The translations under genes were made by a program, and so were the position numbers. A stretch of DNA of 64,000 nucleotides from Geosiphon pyriformis (lineage: Eukaryota; Glomeromycota; Glomeromycetes; Archaeosporales; Geosiphonaceae). The stretch covers positions 519,967 through 583,966 of the forward strand of contig JAAOMT010000703.1 in the NCBI GenBank assembly GCA_016748015.1, written 5' to 3'. Under the pieces are notes generated by a model. The model had not been told where the DNA came from, did no database searches, and was given only the letters and a program-made list of their open reading frames with translations. This document shows positions 10,274 through 20,689 of this stretch, piece after piece (position 1 is the stretch's first letter; each line of letters starts with the position of its first letter).

Positions 10274-11683
10274 TTGGAACAGATGAACTTGGAAAACTTA
10301 GATCCACTACAATGTATACAGCTCAAAATGTTACTCAATAATTTCAATGACATCTTTGCCAGCAAAAACAAATTTGGCAGAACTGACATCATTCAACATC
10401 AAATCAAGACTGGAGATGTAATGCTAATTAAACAGAAAGCATACAGAATACCACCAGCTAGCCATGAGATTATTTGTCAAGAAATCAATTGGATGCTAAA
10501 CAACAAGTTAATTCAACTATCAATGAGCCCATGGTCATCACCAATGGTACTAGTTTATAAGAAAAATGGAAAAATCCACTTTTGTGTAGATTACTGGAAA
10601 CTGAATAAAGTAACCAAAGGAGATAGCTACCTGACTCCAAAGATCCAAGAATTGTTCGACACTTTTGAAGAAAAAAAATGGTTCTCAACATTAGACTTAA
10701 ACAGTGGTTACTGACAAGTAGCTATGAAACCAGAAGATAAAGAGAAAACAGTTTTCACAACATAAGAAGAGAATTTTGAGTTCAAAGTCATGCCATTTGG
10801 ATTAATAAATGCTCTAGCAACATTTCAATGGCTTATCGAAATTGTCTATACTGGACTATTATAGAAATCAGTAGTCATATACTTGGATGACACCAATGTG
10901 TTTTCAAAAACATTTGATGATCATCTGCATCATCTCCAACAAGTATTTGAAAGATTTAAATGAGCAGAATTGAAACTAAATGCCAACAAATACTTCTTTG
11001 GCAAAATAGAGCTCAAGTTTTTGGAACATATTGTAAGCAAAGATGATATCAAAACAGATCTGGATAAGATTGCAATAGTCAAAAACTTTCCAGTGCCAAC
11101 CAATCTAACAGAACTAAGAGCATTTTTGGGATTTGCAGACTATTATCGTCACTTTATCAAAGACTTTTCCAAAATAACTTAACCACTATACCAATTCCAA
11201 ACAAAAAACACCAAATACAAATGGACTGAAACTCAACAAAAAGCTTTTGATACATTGAGAAGAAAGCTTATTCAAGCTCCAGTATTAATGTATTCAGATT
11301 ATAGCAAGCCATTCATAATTACAATGAATGCATCTGGTCAAGTATTAGAAGCAGTATTATCTCAGAAAAAACCAGACAGACAAGAGCATCCAGTAGTTTA
11401 CACTAGTAGAAGCTTAAGCCCAGCTGAAAAAAACTATGAAACACCAGCATTGGAATACTTAGCTATCTATTGGACTGTTACCAAATGAAAAAAATACTTG
11501 AGTCAAAAGTTTAATGTATACACTGATCATAAAGAATTGACTTCAATCCAGAAACAAGAATTTGCAGACAATCACCATGCCAAATGGAAAATAGAACTTT
11601 CACTATTTAATTATACAGTACATTATAAAAAAGAGAAAGAAAATGGAAATGCTGATAGATTGTCACGAATGAGACAAATTTAA
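10274..11683 (+). pseudogene. pol: B1 reverse transcriptase and RNase H
   Basis: RT motifs run in order: QEINWMLNNKLIQLSMSPWSSPMVLV, KNGKIHFCVDYWKLN, WFSTLDLNSGY, MPFGL, and the catalytic YLDD at 10880-10891. RNase H follows (MYSDYSKPFIITMNASG, PVVYTSRSLSPAEKNYET, VYTDHKELTS), ending NADRLSRMRQI and TAA at 11681-11683. Internal stops include TGA at 10712-10714, where relatives have the Trp of GYWQV. The reading frame is otherwise unshifted over this span. The terminal stop after RQI is shared by all copies, so integrase is not simply continuous with RNase H. Confidence 0.9.
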
Positions 11684-11713
11684 AAACATTTCAAACCAAA
11701 AATATAACAAAAG

Positions 11714-13089
11714 ATGAATATACAAAAATACCAACAACTCTAACACTATATAAATACCCAACAGTTCAAGGAAAAATTATCTCAAAATGAACAAAACAGC
11801 ATCAAACAACAATTAAAATATTTTATTATTCACCAAAACATATTTTATCAAAAGAACAAAAGAAATTCAGATCAACCAACCAGAGTAATCACAGAACTAG
11901 AAAAAGAGACAATATTATTCAACATGTACTCAGACCCAACAGTAGGATATTTTTATAAAAAAGCAACCATAGAAAAGACCAGAAAAAGATACTATTGGCC
12001 ATCAATGTATCCAGACATCATCTAATATGTCCAAAATTGTGATGCTTGTTAAAGAAGAGAAGGAACAAAACCCAGTAAACTATTAAAACCAATCAAAGTG
12101 AAACAATTATTCGATTGTATTAGAATTGACTTAGTCGAACCATTAACAATTACCAGTAGAGGCAACAGATATATTGCAGTAACCATAGATTATCTTACAA
12201 AATGGCCAGAAGCAAAAGCCATTCAAAGAGCAGATACAGAATCTGTTGCCGAATTTGTTCATCAAGATTTGATCTGTCAACACAGATGTCCAAAAGAACT
12301 ATTATCAGATCAAAGAACTCACTTTGTGAATAGAACATTGGCAGAATTAAGTCAAAGATTTGAAATAAAAAAACCATATTTATTACTATATCATTCACAA
12401 ACAAATGAGTTAGTCGAGAGGTTTAACAGAACATTGTGTAAAGCCATTGCCAAAATCAGCCAAAAAAACCAAGATGAATAGGATTTGATTATACCATCAG
12501 TATTATTTGCTTATTGAACAATAAAGCAAGATACTACACAAGCAACATCATTTGAATTAGTATACTATAGAACAGCAACATTACTAGTTGAGATAAAAGT
12601 CAAAACATATCCAACAGAACCAATAACAGAAGAAAATTTTCAAAAAACATTGTTGAGAAAAACATATGACTTAATGAAGACATTAGAGAACAAACAGCGA
12701 AAAACAGCTAATAACATCCAAAAGTCACAAAAAAAACAAAAAAAAAACATGATAACCAACTATTAGATAAACCAGTTGAATTCAAGATTGGAGACAAAGT
12801 ACTTCTACATTATACCAAAGTGGAAAAACAATGGAGTGAAAAATTTGACCCCAAATGAGACAAACCATTTTACATAGAAGAAATTTTTGGAAATAGAGCT
12901 TATAAATTAAAATTAAACAACAAAATCTTAATTAAAGCAGCACATAGAGATTGATTGAAGCCATACCACAGTACAATAACATTATCTACTAATAATATTT
13001 CACAATTAGAAGTACAAGGAATATTAGTCAAACCAGATGAGATTCTATAAGATCTAAAACCAATCATAATCATTGAACCAAACACATAA
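11714..13089 (+). pseudogene. B1 integrase (separate ORF)
   Basis: The integrase inserts the cDNA into the genome. It opens with its own ATG at 11714 (MNIQKYQQL), 31 bases after the RNase H stop. The zinc-binding region near 11925-12060 is eroded, but CDAC remains. The core is open at 12098-12481 with IDLVEPLTI, SDQRTHFVN and LVERFNRTL, carrying the D, D and E positions. A GPY/F-like end (KPFYIEEIFGNRAYKLKL) is near 12860-12920. No chromodomain is visible. Stops at several Trp, Gln and Arg codons inactivate it. Confidence 0.85.
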
Positions 13090-13147
13090 AATTGAACAAC
13101 CAAAAGAATATATAAAAACATGATATACATAACAAAAGACAGTAGAA

Positions 13148-13786
13148 ATGGAGATCACTGACAGTATTTACTCACTAGCACAACAACTTTTTCAACTAAT
13201 ACAACAACAAAAGATGAAAATTACAATTAATTAACAAACTATCTAATACACAAACACCAAAAAAAGACCATGAGACAAAATACAGAGGAAAATGGAGAAC
13301 ACCATGAACAAAATAATCACAAAAGTAAAAGTGGTAATAGAAACACAACTGAAAGTCACCCAATATCAAGAGTTGACTATAAAAACTTGGAATTGGTGAA
13401 TACAACAATTTCCAAGAAACTTTTGTTATTTTTATTTGGAACAACACTTGAACATCCAGAGCTTATATACAGATAAAACAAAATAACTATTCAACACAAC
13501 AATATTATAACAACTAGAACAATTTGTGGAGAAGAACAATTTGATCACACAAACAAGAGCCATTTATTGGCTACATACTGGATTTTAAGATTGACTAAAA
13601 ATCTTACTCAATTCAGAAATAGACTCTATTACCATTAACCAAATAGGAAAAATAACAAATGTGCAATTTGAAGACTTACAGAACAAGATAGCACAAGTAA
13701 TTCTTAAAAAAGAAGTTCAAGAAATACTTAAAGATGGAGAATTAAAAGTAGGAAATTTGGGAGATTTCGATGGAGCTCAATATTAA
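13148..13786 (+). pseudogene. B1 ORF3, unknown conserved protein
   Basis: An ATG at 13148 (MEITDSIYSLAQQLFQL) begins a frame of 639 nt that ends at TAA 13784-13786, 14 bases before the 3' LTR. It contains several in-frame stops, those examined each explained by C-to-T or G-to-A, but no net frameshift. The same frame is 630 nt in B3, B4 and B5. Landmarks are TWNW*IQQFPRNFCYFYL in the middle and QIGKIT..QFEDLQNKIAQVIL near the end. It occupies the position of env in retroviruses, but no signal peptide or membrane segment is evident. It is mostly charged and Gln-rich, perhaps helical. I do not recognise the family. Confidence 0.75.
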
Positions 13787-13800
13787 AAAGAAAGGAATAA
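13787..13800 (+). other. B1 polypurine tract
   Basis: AAAAGAAAGGAATA immediately precedes the 3' LTR and fits the primer for plus-strand DNA synthesis. Equivalent tracts lie before the 3' LTRs of the other copies. Confidence 0.65.
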
Positions 13801-14604
13801 TGTTACTTATAGAATATAGAAAGTATATTAGCATATAAATTAGCTAATCAAAAGTAACCATAGTAAATATGAAATTTCAAGATTTCTCTCAAAGGAATTG
13901 TAAAATTCCAGGAATTGCAGGATTCCTCTCAAAAAAATTGCAGAATTCCAGGAATTGCAAGATTTCTGGTGTAAAAAATTAAGGAATTGAGGAATCTCAA
14001 TTATGTATATATAGCAGTAATGTTAGAAAAAGAAAAGGCAGAATCTTTTAGTTAGAGACCTCGCAGTTTAGATTTGATCTAAGCAATCTTTTTCATCACA
14101 AATAAATAATTATTCACTATCTTAATTCACTCTCCATTATTAACAGTTCATGTTGATAGTAATTGATACTTAACTATACTAGAACAATAGCTCTTAATCA
14201 TGGCTATTAACAAGATACTAACCATTATTGCCTTGGCTTATTTTCTTACTTCTTATTTCTTTTATTTTTATTTCTTTTCTTTGTTGTTATTTACTAATTG
14301 ATTAAAAAATTAAGCACTGAAATAAAGATGTTATAGAAACTGGTAAAAGACCCATAAAACAAGGGTAAAACACTCATAGATTTGAGAATAGCTTATCAGG
14401 AGAATTACTGGTCACCATGCTAAGACAGAAATTTAATGGAATTGCAATTCTGAGAGACTATCGAGGAAATTATTAATTAAATCTTTGTCTATTATACAAA
14501 AAACTCCACAACAAAACCTTCAAATATCAACACCAACATATTAATCAAACACCAAGTTATGGGTTTGTTATTTGATTTGAGACCCCAAATAACCACTTGT
14601 AATA
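13801..14604 (+). repeat. B1 3' LTR (804 bp)
   Basis: It starts TGTTAC and ends GTAATA (a mutated GTAACA). The right target duplication CCAT follows at 14605-14608 and continues into the B2 integrase on the minus strand. Confidence 0.9.
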
Positions 14605-14608
14605 CCAT

Positions 14609-15816
14609 CTTAATTTATAAGCTCTATTTCCAAAAAAAATTTTTATGTAAAATGGTCTATCCCATTTGGGGTCAAATTTTCCACTTCATTGTTTTTCTGC
14701 TTTGGTATGATGTAAAAGTACTTTGTCTCTAATCTTGAATTCAATTGGTTTATTTGGTAATTAGTTATTGTGTCTTTTTTTTTGTTTTTCTTGTGACTTT
14801 TGGATGTTATCAGCTGCTCTTTGTCATTTGTTTTCTAGTGTTTCTATTAAGTCATATGTTTTTTTTAACAATGTTTCTTGAAAATTGTCTTTTGTTATTG
14901 GTTTAGTTGAATATGTGCTAACTTTTATCTCTACTGGTAATATTGCTGTTCTATCATATATTAATTCAAATAGTGTTGTTTGTGTAGTGTCTTGCTTTAT
15001 TGTTTGATAAGTAAATAATACTGATGATATAAACAAATCTCATTTATCTTGATTTTTTTGGCTGATTTTGGTGATTGTTTCACACAATGTTCTGTTGAAT
15101 CTTTTAACTAAGCCATTGGTTTATGGATAATATGGTAATAATAATAGTCTTTTTATCCCAATTCTTTGACTTAACTCTGCCAATGTTCTATTTAAAAAGT
15201 GAGTTTTTTGGTTAAATAGTAATTCTTTTGAGCATCCATGTTGACAAATCAAATCTTGATAAACGAATTTGGCAACAAATTCTGCATCTGCTCTTTAAAT
15301 AGCTCTTATTTCTAGCCACTTATTAAGATAATCTATGGCTACTGCAATATATCTGTTTTCTCTGCTGGTTATTGTTAATAATCCAACCAAGTCAATTCTA
15401 ATACAATCAAATAGTTGTTCCACTTTAATTGGTCTCAATAGTTTACTGGGTTTTTGTTTCTCCTTTTCTCTGATAAGCATTACAATTTTGAACATATTGG
15501 ATAATGTCTGAATACATAGATGACCAATAGTATCTTTTTTTAATTTTTTTTATGGTTGCTTTTTTGTGAAAATATCCTGCTGTTAGATCAGAGTGCATGT
15601 TGAATAATATTGCTTTTTTCTCTAATTCTGTGATTACTTTGGTTGGTTGATCTGAATTCTTTCTGTTTTTTCAATAAAGTATATCTTGGTGAGTAATAAA
15701 ATATTTGGATTGTTGTTTGATATAGCTTTGTTTTTTTGGAAATAATTTTTCCTTGAACTGCTAAGTATTAATATAGTGTTGAAATTGTTGATCTTTTTGT
15801 ATATTTATCTTTTATT
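14609..15816 (-). pseudogene. B2 integrase (C-terminal end separated at 4390-4614)
   Basis: The minus strand encodes a retroviral-type integrase. Open pieces include 15295-15495 (the IDLVG and NRYIAVAIDYL stretch around the first catalytic Asp) and 14824-15036 (the AYRT..KQDTTQ stretch and following region). The expected start ATG near 15816 reads ATA. The extreme C-terminal end lies at 4390-4614, because B1 inserted inside the gene and duplicated CCAT. Many stops are present. The linker back to RNase H keeps the family stop after RQI. The gene is dead, but it shows B2 had the same separate integrase ORF as its relatives. Confidence 0.75.
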
Positions 15817-15879
15817 ATATTTTTGGGTTGAAATGTTTTTAGATTTGTCTCATTCATGACAAGCCATTGGCATTTTCGT

Positions 15880-15899
15880 TTTTTTTTTTTTTTTTTTTG

Positions 15900-15963
<64 letters not shown>
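15880..15963. repeat. Expanded poly-T tract in B2
   Basis: About 80 bases of nearly pure T, broken by single bases near 15899 and 15931, replace the short Lys-rich stretch (KKEKEN-type) near the end of RNase H. B3 has about 20 T-rich bases at the matching site (22147-22164), and B4 has less. The expansion is specific to this copy. Confidence 0.8.
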
Positions 15964-15965
<2 letters not shown>

Positions 15966-16117
15966 TAATGTACTGTATAAATAAATAATAAAAGTTTTAT
16001 TTTCCATTTAGCATAGTGATCATTTCCAAATTTTTGTTTTTGAATTGAAGTTAATTCTTTATGGTCAGTGTATATGTTAAATTTTTGGCTTAGGTATTCC
16101 TTCTATTTCATGACTGC

Positions 16118-16891
16118 TGTTACTCATAGAATATGAGAATTCTTGTATGAGAAATTGCAGGATTTCAGAATTCCAGAATTCTTTTCAAAGGAATTGCAGG
16201 ATTTCAGAAATTCCAGGATTCTTAATGTGAAGAATTGAGGAATTGAGGAATCTCAATTATGTATATATAGCAGTAATATTAGAAGCTAGAAAATTAGGAA
16301 AAATTAGGCAGTCAATTAGGCTTAAAGTTAAGAAGACTGAGAGTCAGTAGGACTCTCAGAGTCAATTAGACTCACAAGTCATAATTATTAAATATTCTTT
16401 CTTCAAAAAATAAAATACTATAACTTGAAGTGAAATCACTCCCATATTAATGTTATTATCCACTACTGTCAACATTTGAGATTAAATTACAACCACATAT
16501 CAGCAGAATCAGCTTTCAATTTCTACGTCAATAAAAGAATTGTCCATCTGTTAAGAACATTAGTAAATATTGAATCGGTAAGAGAAGCCTTTTACAGTGA
16601 ATTAATTCAAAATACCAACCTGTCAACAAATCACAATTTCGCCTCCATTATCATGGAAATCAACAAAGAAATTGAACACCATACACAGCAAAGATACTCC
16701 ATTACTTATACGAGCAAAAGCAAAGAAAAACTGCAAACACCAGCAGTAACACTCAAAAGAACTTAACCAAATCCTTTGGATATAAATCTTTCAAACACAA
16801 ACCTTCAGATCACTCTCAACTGCAACTAGATTTGAGCACCAAGTTATAGGTTTGTTATTTAATCCAACACCAGAAGTAGTCATTTGTAATA
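16118..16891 (+). mobile_element. 774-bp solo LTR carrying a gag fragment
   Basis: The insertion starts TGTTACTCATAG, ends TTTGTAATA (mutated GTAACA) and is flanked by the 4-bp duplication CTGC (16114-16117 and 16892-16895). Removing it rejoins B2 RNase H (compare B3 near 22305-22330). Its left third is family-B U3 with the GAATTC array and TATATATAG at about 16260-16270. Its right end is U5 with the AGCACCAAGTTATAGGTTTG block. Between them lies a gag N-terminal frame instead of the usual middle. Terminal structure and duplication show it integrated as, or collapsed to, a single LTR. Confidence 0.8.
16476..16766 (+). CDS. Gag N-terminal fragment encoded inside an LTR
   Basis: This uninterrupted 96-residue frame begins MRLNYNHISAESAFNFYVN and matches the N-terminal domain of family-B Gag (B4 gag near 40100-39830 and B1 gag near 5560-5830), including NIESVREAFY, NHNFASIIMEIN and HHTQQRYSITYTS. 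It stops at TAA in 16764-16766, before the capsid core. Unlike every full-length gag copy in the window it has an ATG and no internal stop over this domain. It lies downstream of a TATA box in the same LTR. Whether it is expressed is unknown. A truncated Gag can interfere with particle assembly in other elements, so an inhibitory role is conceivable; a chance capture is equally possible. Confidence 0.6.
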   Translation: MRLNYNHISAESAFNFYVNKRIVHLLRTLVNIESVREAFYSELIQNTNLSTNHNFASIIMEINKEIEHHTQQRYSITYTSKSKEKLQTPAVTLKRT

Positions 16892-16895
16892 CTGC

Positions 16896-18110
16896 CCAAT
16901 AGATTGCTAAGTGTTCTAATGCTGGTGTTTCATAGTTTTTTTCAGCTGAACTTAAGCTGCAACTAGCATATACTACTGGGTGTTCTTTTCCATCTGGTCT
17001 TTTCTAAGATAGTACTGCTTCTAATGCTTAATCCAACACATTGGTTGTGATTATAAATGGCTTGCTATAATCTGAATAGATTAGTACTAAAGCTTAAATA
17101 AGCTTTCTTTTTAATGTATCAAAAGCTTTTTGTTGAGTTTCTGTTCATTCATATTTGGTGTTCTTTGTTTGAAGCTGGTGTAATAACTGAGCCAGTTTGA
17201 AAAAGTCTTTGATAAAATGGCAGTAGTAATCTGCAAATTCTAAAAATGCTCATAGTTTAGTTAAGTTGGTGAGTACTAGAAAGTTTTTAACTATTTCAAT
17301 TTTGTTTGAATCCATCTTGATTCCGTTTTTGCTTACAACATGTTCCAAAAATTTTAATTTTGTTTTGCCAAAGAAGCATTTGGTGGCATTTAACTTTAAT
17401 TCAGCTTTTTTTAGTCTTTTAAATACTTGTTGAAAATAGTGTAAATGATCATCAAATGTTTTGAAAAACACATTAGTATTATCTAAATAAATAACTACTG
17501 ATTTTTACAATAATTCAATATAAACAATTTCCATGAGCCATTGAAAGATGGCTGGAACATTCATTAAGCCAAAAGGCATAACTTTAAATTCAAAATTTTT
17601 TTCTTGGGTTGTAAAAACTTTTTTCTTCTTATCTTCTGGTTTTATGGCTACTTGTCAATAATTACTGTCCAAGTCTAAAGTTGAGAACCATTTCTTTTCT
17701 CCAAAAGCATTAAAAAGTTTTTGGATTTTTGGAATCAGATAGCTATATTCTTTGGTTACTCTATTAAGTTTTCAGTAATCTACACAAAAGTGGATTTTCC
17801 CATTTTTCTTACAGACTAGTACTATGAATAATGATCATAGACTCATTGATAGTTAGATTAACTTATTGTCTAACATCTGGTTAATTTCTTGTCAGATGAT
17901 TTCATGACTTGTTAGTAGTACTTGGTATGCTCTTTGTTTGATTGGCATTGTATTTCTAATTTTGATTTGATGTTGAATTATGTCTGTTTTGTCAAATTCA
18001 TTTTTACTTGCAAAGATGTCATTAAAGTTGTTGAGTAATATTTTAAGCTGCATCTATTGTAGTAAGTCTAGATTTTTCAAGTTTATTTGTTCCAATTGTT
18101 TTGGTTAGAG
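16896..18110 (-). pseudogene. pol: B2 reverse transcriptase and RNase H
   Basis: The minus strand carries the RT motifs in eroded form. An open piece at 17250-17471 matches the connection after the active site (LKLNATKCFFGKTKLKFLEHVVSKNGIK). The catalytic stretch near 17480-17490 reads with an altered YLDD. The RNase H part continues beyond the solo LTR at 15871-16113 and ends with the family stop after RQI. Numerous TAA, TAG and TGA codons are present. Confidence 0.75.
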
Positions 18111-18369
18111 CAGATAATATTTGTTTTGTTCATATATTGTTTGTAATATAATATCTATATATCTACACAGTTGTAGAAAGTCTGGAATGGGATTTGGTGA
18201 TTGTTTTTCAACTTCAGTGCTTAAATATCTGATGGTAGTTTTTTTTGATATCTTAAAAACATCTCTTATTATGTTGTAGATAGGAATTTTAACATGTTTT
18301 AGGCTCTTAACTGGTATGTAAAGATTGGTAAATCCAATCTTTCCTGATTTACAGATGATAGTTTCCATT

Positions 18370-19056
18370 TCAAAAATTTGGGCTTGATTCTTTACTTTCC
18401 TATGACTAACATGTACTGATTATATGATAAAATAGAAATTAATTGACAGGTAAAGATAATTTTTTCTTTGTCAATAACCTCTTTCTCTGCCATATTAATT
18501 GGTATATCTATTCTACTTGTAAATTTGAATCCATTAATCTCTCTTGCTGTTATTCCTAATTTCTTCTTTTTTTCTATTAACACTAATTAAGCTATTTTAA
18601 CCAGAAGCAGAAATATTGCTTGTGCTATCTTTTTATTTGGCTCTATGATATAGGTCTTTTCTGAGTTATTTTGTAGCATTGCAATAATATTTCCTATATA
18701 TTCTGCATCAATTATTTTTCCTCTGATATTGATTCTTTTTTTTACTAAACTACTCCTAGATGCTAATTGAACTATTGTTGTTGCTAGAATTTCCAGTGCT
18801 ATTTTGAGATTGATGCAGGTGTGCAAATGTGGTTCTAATTTTATGGCTTCTTTTTCTGGATATTTCAGATCAAACTCTGCATTAATATTATGTGTGCATT
18901 CTGACATAATACTTTCATTGTTATTGCTAAACCATTTTAGTTTTTGCTTTTTGGACAGATTAAGGAATGCAATATATTGCTCTGAGTTTGAATTGGAGTA
19001 TGAATTGTTATTATTATTATTGCCATTTTGAATAAAGCTGGAACTGTTGTTTTTGT
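18370..19056 (-). pseudogene. B2 dUTPase
   Basis: The minus strand is open over 18587-19056 for the dUTPase front half: HNINAEFDLKYPEKE (motif 1), SRSSLVKKRI (motif 2), GKIIDAEYIGN (motif 3) and KKIAQAIFLLL (motif 4), after an Asn/Ser-rich leader. The motif-3 Asp is kept. Motif 5 lies beyond a frame break near 18590, where it reads ITAREINGFKFTSRI and is degraded from RGxxGFGST. Upstream sequence is cut at 19056 by the 3' LTR of B3. Confidence 0.75.
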
Positions 19057-19998
19057 TGTTACAGGTAATTATTTGGGGTCTTGAATCAAATAACAAACTC
19101 ATAACTTGGTGCTCAATAACTAAGATAGTTGATGATATCTGAAGGTTTTGTTTGAGTCTTTTGTATAATGAACAGAGATTTACTTATTGTTTTATCTGTA
19201 GCTTCTCAGAATTGCAATTCCATCAAATTTTTTTCTTAGCATGATGGCTGGTAATTCTTCTAGTAAGCTATCCTCAATCAAGTATTCTACTCTTATTCTT
19301 GGATCTTTTACCAGTCACATATATTCTGATGTCAGTATCTTCATGTGTTAATCTTTTTAATCAAGTTAATAATCAAAATAAACAAAAACAGAAAATAATA
19401 AAAAATAAAAATAAAAAATAAAAAAAATAAAAAATAAGCCAAGACAATGAATATTAATATCTCATTAATAGTCTAATCAAGAGCTATTGTTCTAGTGTGG
19501 TTAAATATCAGTTACTATCAACATGAAGTATTGATAATGGAAGAGTGGATTGAGAGAACAAATAATTATTTATTAATATTTGTGAATTTAGAAGATTGCT
19601 TAAATAAAATCTAAACTGAAAAGTCTGTCTTTTCTACTTTTAATGCTATTGCTATATATACATAATTGAGATTCTTCAATTTCTCAATTCTTTACACCAG
19701 AAATCCTGGAATTCTGGAATTCTGCAATTTCTTTAAGAAGAATCCTGGAATTCTGGAATTCTGTAATTCTTTTGAGAGGAATCCTGGAATTCTAGAATTC
19801 TGCAATTTTTCATATGAGAATCTTGAAATTCCTGGAATTCTGTAATTCTGGAATTTTGCAATTTCTCATATGAGAATCTTAAAATTCCTGGAATTCTGTA
19901 ATTCTTCTAAGAGAAATCTTGGAATTTCACATTTACTATGTCTATTTTTGATTGGCTAATTTATATGTTAATATACTTTTTATATTCTAAGAATAACA
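19057..19998 (-). repeat. B3 3' LTR (942 bp)
   Basis: It starts TGTTACAGG and ends AATAACA on the plus strand. It is the longest family-B LTR here because the GAATTC-rich array (about 19700-19925) has extra units. An A-rich block at 19376-19440 and the conserved hairpin arms near 19512-19540 are present. Its U5 variant (CTCAATAACTAAGATAG) matches that of B5. Confidence 0.85.
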
Positions 19999-20011
19999 TT
20001 ATTTTTTCCTT

Positions 20012-20641
20012 TTAATATTGAGCTTCATCAAGATCTTCTAATTTTAACTTTCCATCTTTGAGTATTTTTTGAACTTTTTTTTTATGAATTACTTGTGTTA
20101 TTTTGTTCTGTAATTTTTCAAATTGGACATTGGTTATTTTTTCCATTTGGTTAATAGTAATAATGTCCATTGTTAAATTGAGTAAGATTTTTGATCAGTC
20201 TTAAAATCCAATTTGTAATTGATAGATGGCTTGTGTTTGTGTGGTTAGATTGTTCTTTTCCACAAATTGCTCAAGTTGTTGTAAAATTTCTGGATTAAAT
20301 AATTACTTTATTTTATTTGTATATAAGTTTTAGATATTCAGATGTTGTCCCAAGTAGAAATAATAAAAGTTCTTTGGAAATTCTTGTATTCACTACTTTC
20401 AAGTTTCTTTGGTCAATTCTTGATATGTGGTAACTCTTGTTGGCTTTTTTATTGCCAATTTTACTTTTAAAATTATTTTGTCAATGGTGTTTTCTGGTTT
20501 CTTCTGTACTTTGTTTTGGGGTATTTTCCTGGTATCTCTGTATTAAATGGTTTGTTAGTTGATAGTAATTTCTATATTTTATTGTTGAATTAATTGAAAA
20601 AGTTGTTGTACTAATGAGTAAATCTCAACAGTAATTTCCAT
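20012..20641 (-). pseudogene. B3 ORF3, unknown conserved protein
   Basis: The frame runs from the ATG at 20641 (MEITVEIYSLVQQLFQLIQQ) to TAA at 20014-20012. At 630 nt it is exactly the same length as in B4 and B5. In-frame stops interrupt it, including both codons of the Trp-Trp pair (TAG TGA), but no net frameshift is present. It sits directly before the polypurine tract and 3' LTR. Confidence 0.7.
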
Positions 20642-20689
20642 TTTTTTGATATCTTCTATCATGTCTACCACACCTTTATATATTCTTTT

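Larger units (their letters stand above)
4615..14604 (+). mobile_element. B1, complete family-B Gypsy retrotransposon
   Basis: B1 is 9,990 bp with two LTRs of exactly 804 bp (4615-5418 and 13801-14604) flanked by the 4-bp duplication CCAT (4611-4614 and 14605-14608). Removing it restores the B2 integrase, as seen by comparison with the uninterrupted B3 copy near 20870-20890. The order is LTR, primer site, gag, protease, zinc module, dUTPase, RT, RNase H, integrase, ORF3, polypurine tract, LTR. This order of RT, RNase H, integrase places it in Ty3/Gypsy. All genes carry stops, and gag and dUTPase are frameshifted. Duplication length and the TGTTAC/GTAACA ends are shared with the other elements of the window. 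Confidence 0.9.

Noticed and set aside
13148-13786. ORF3 as an env gene
   Set aside because: It has the position of env, but there is no signal peptide, membrane segment or cleavage-site pattern, and the composition is polar and Gln/Lys-rich.
15768-16007. A lysine-rich 79-residue frame on the minus strand
   Set aside because: It is a translation of the poly-T expansion in the decayed RNase H region.
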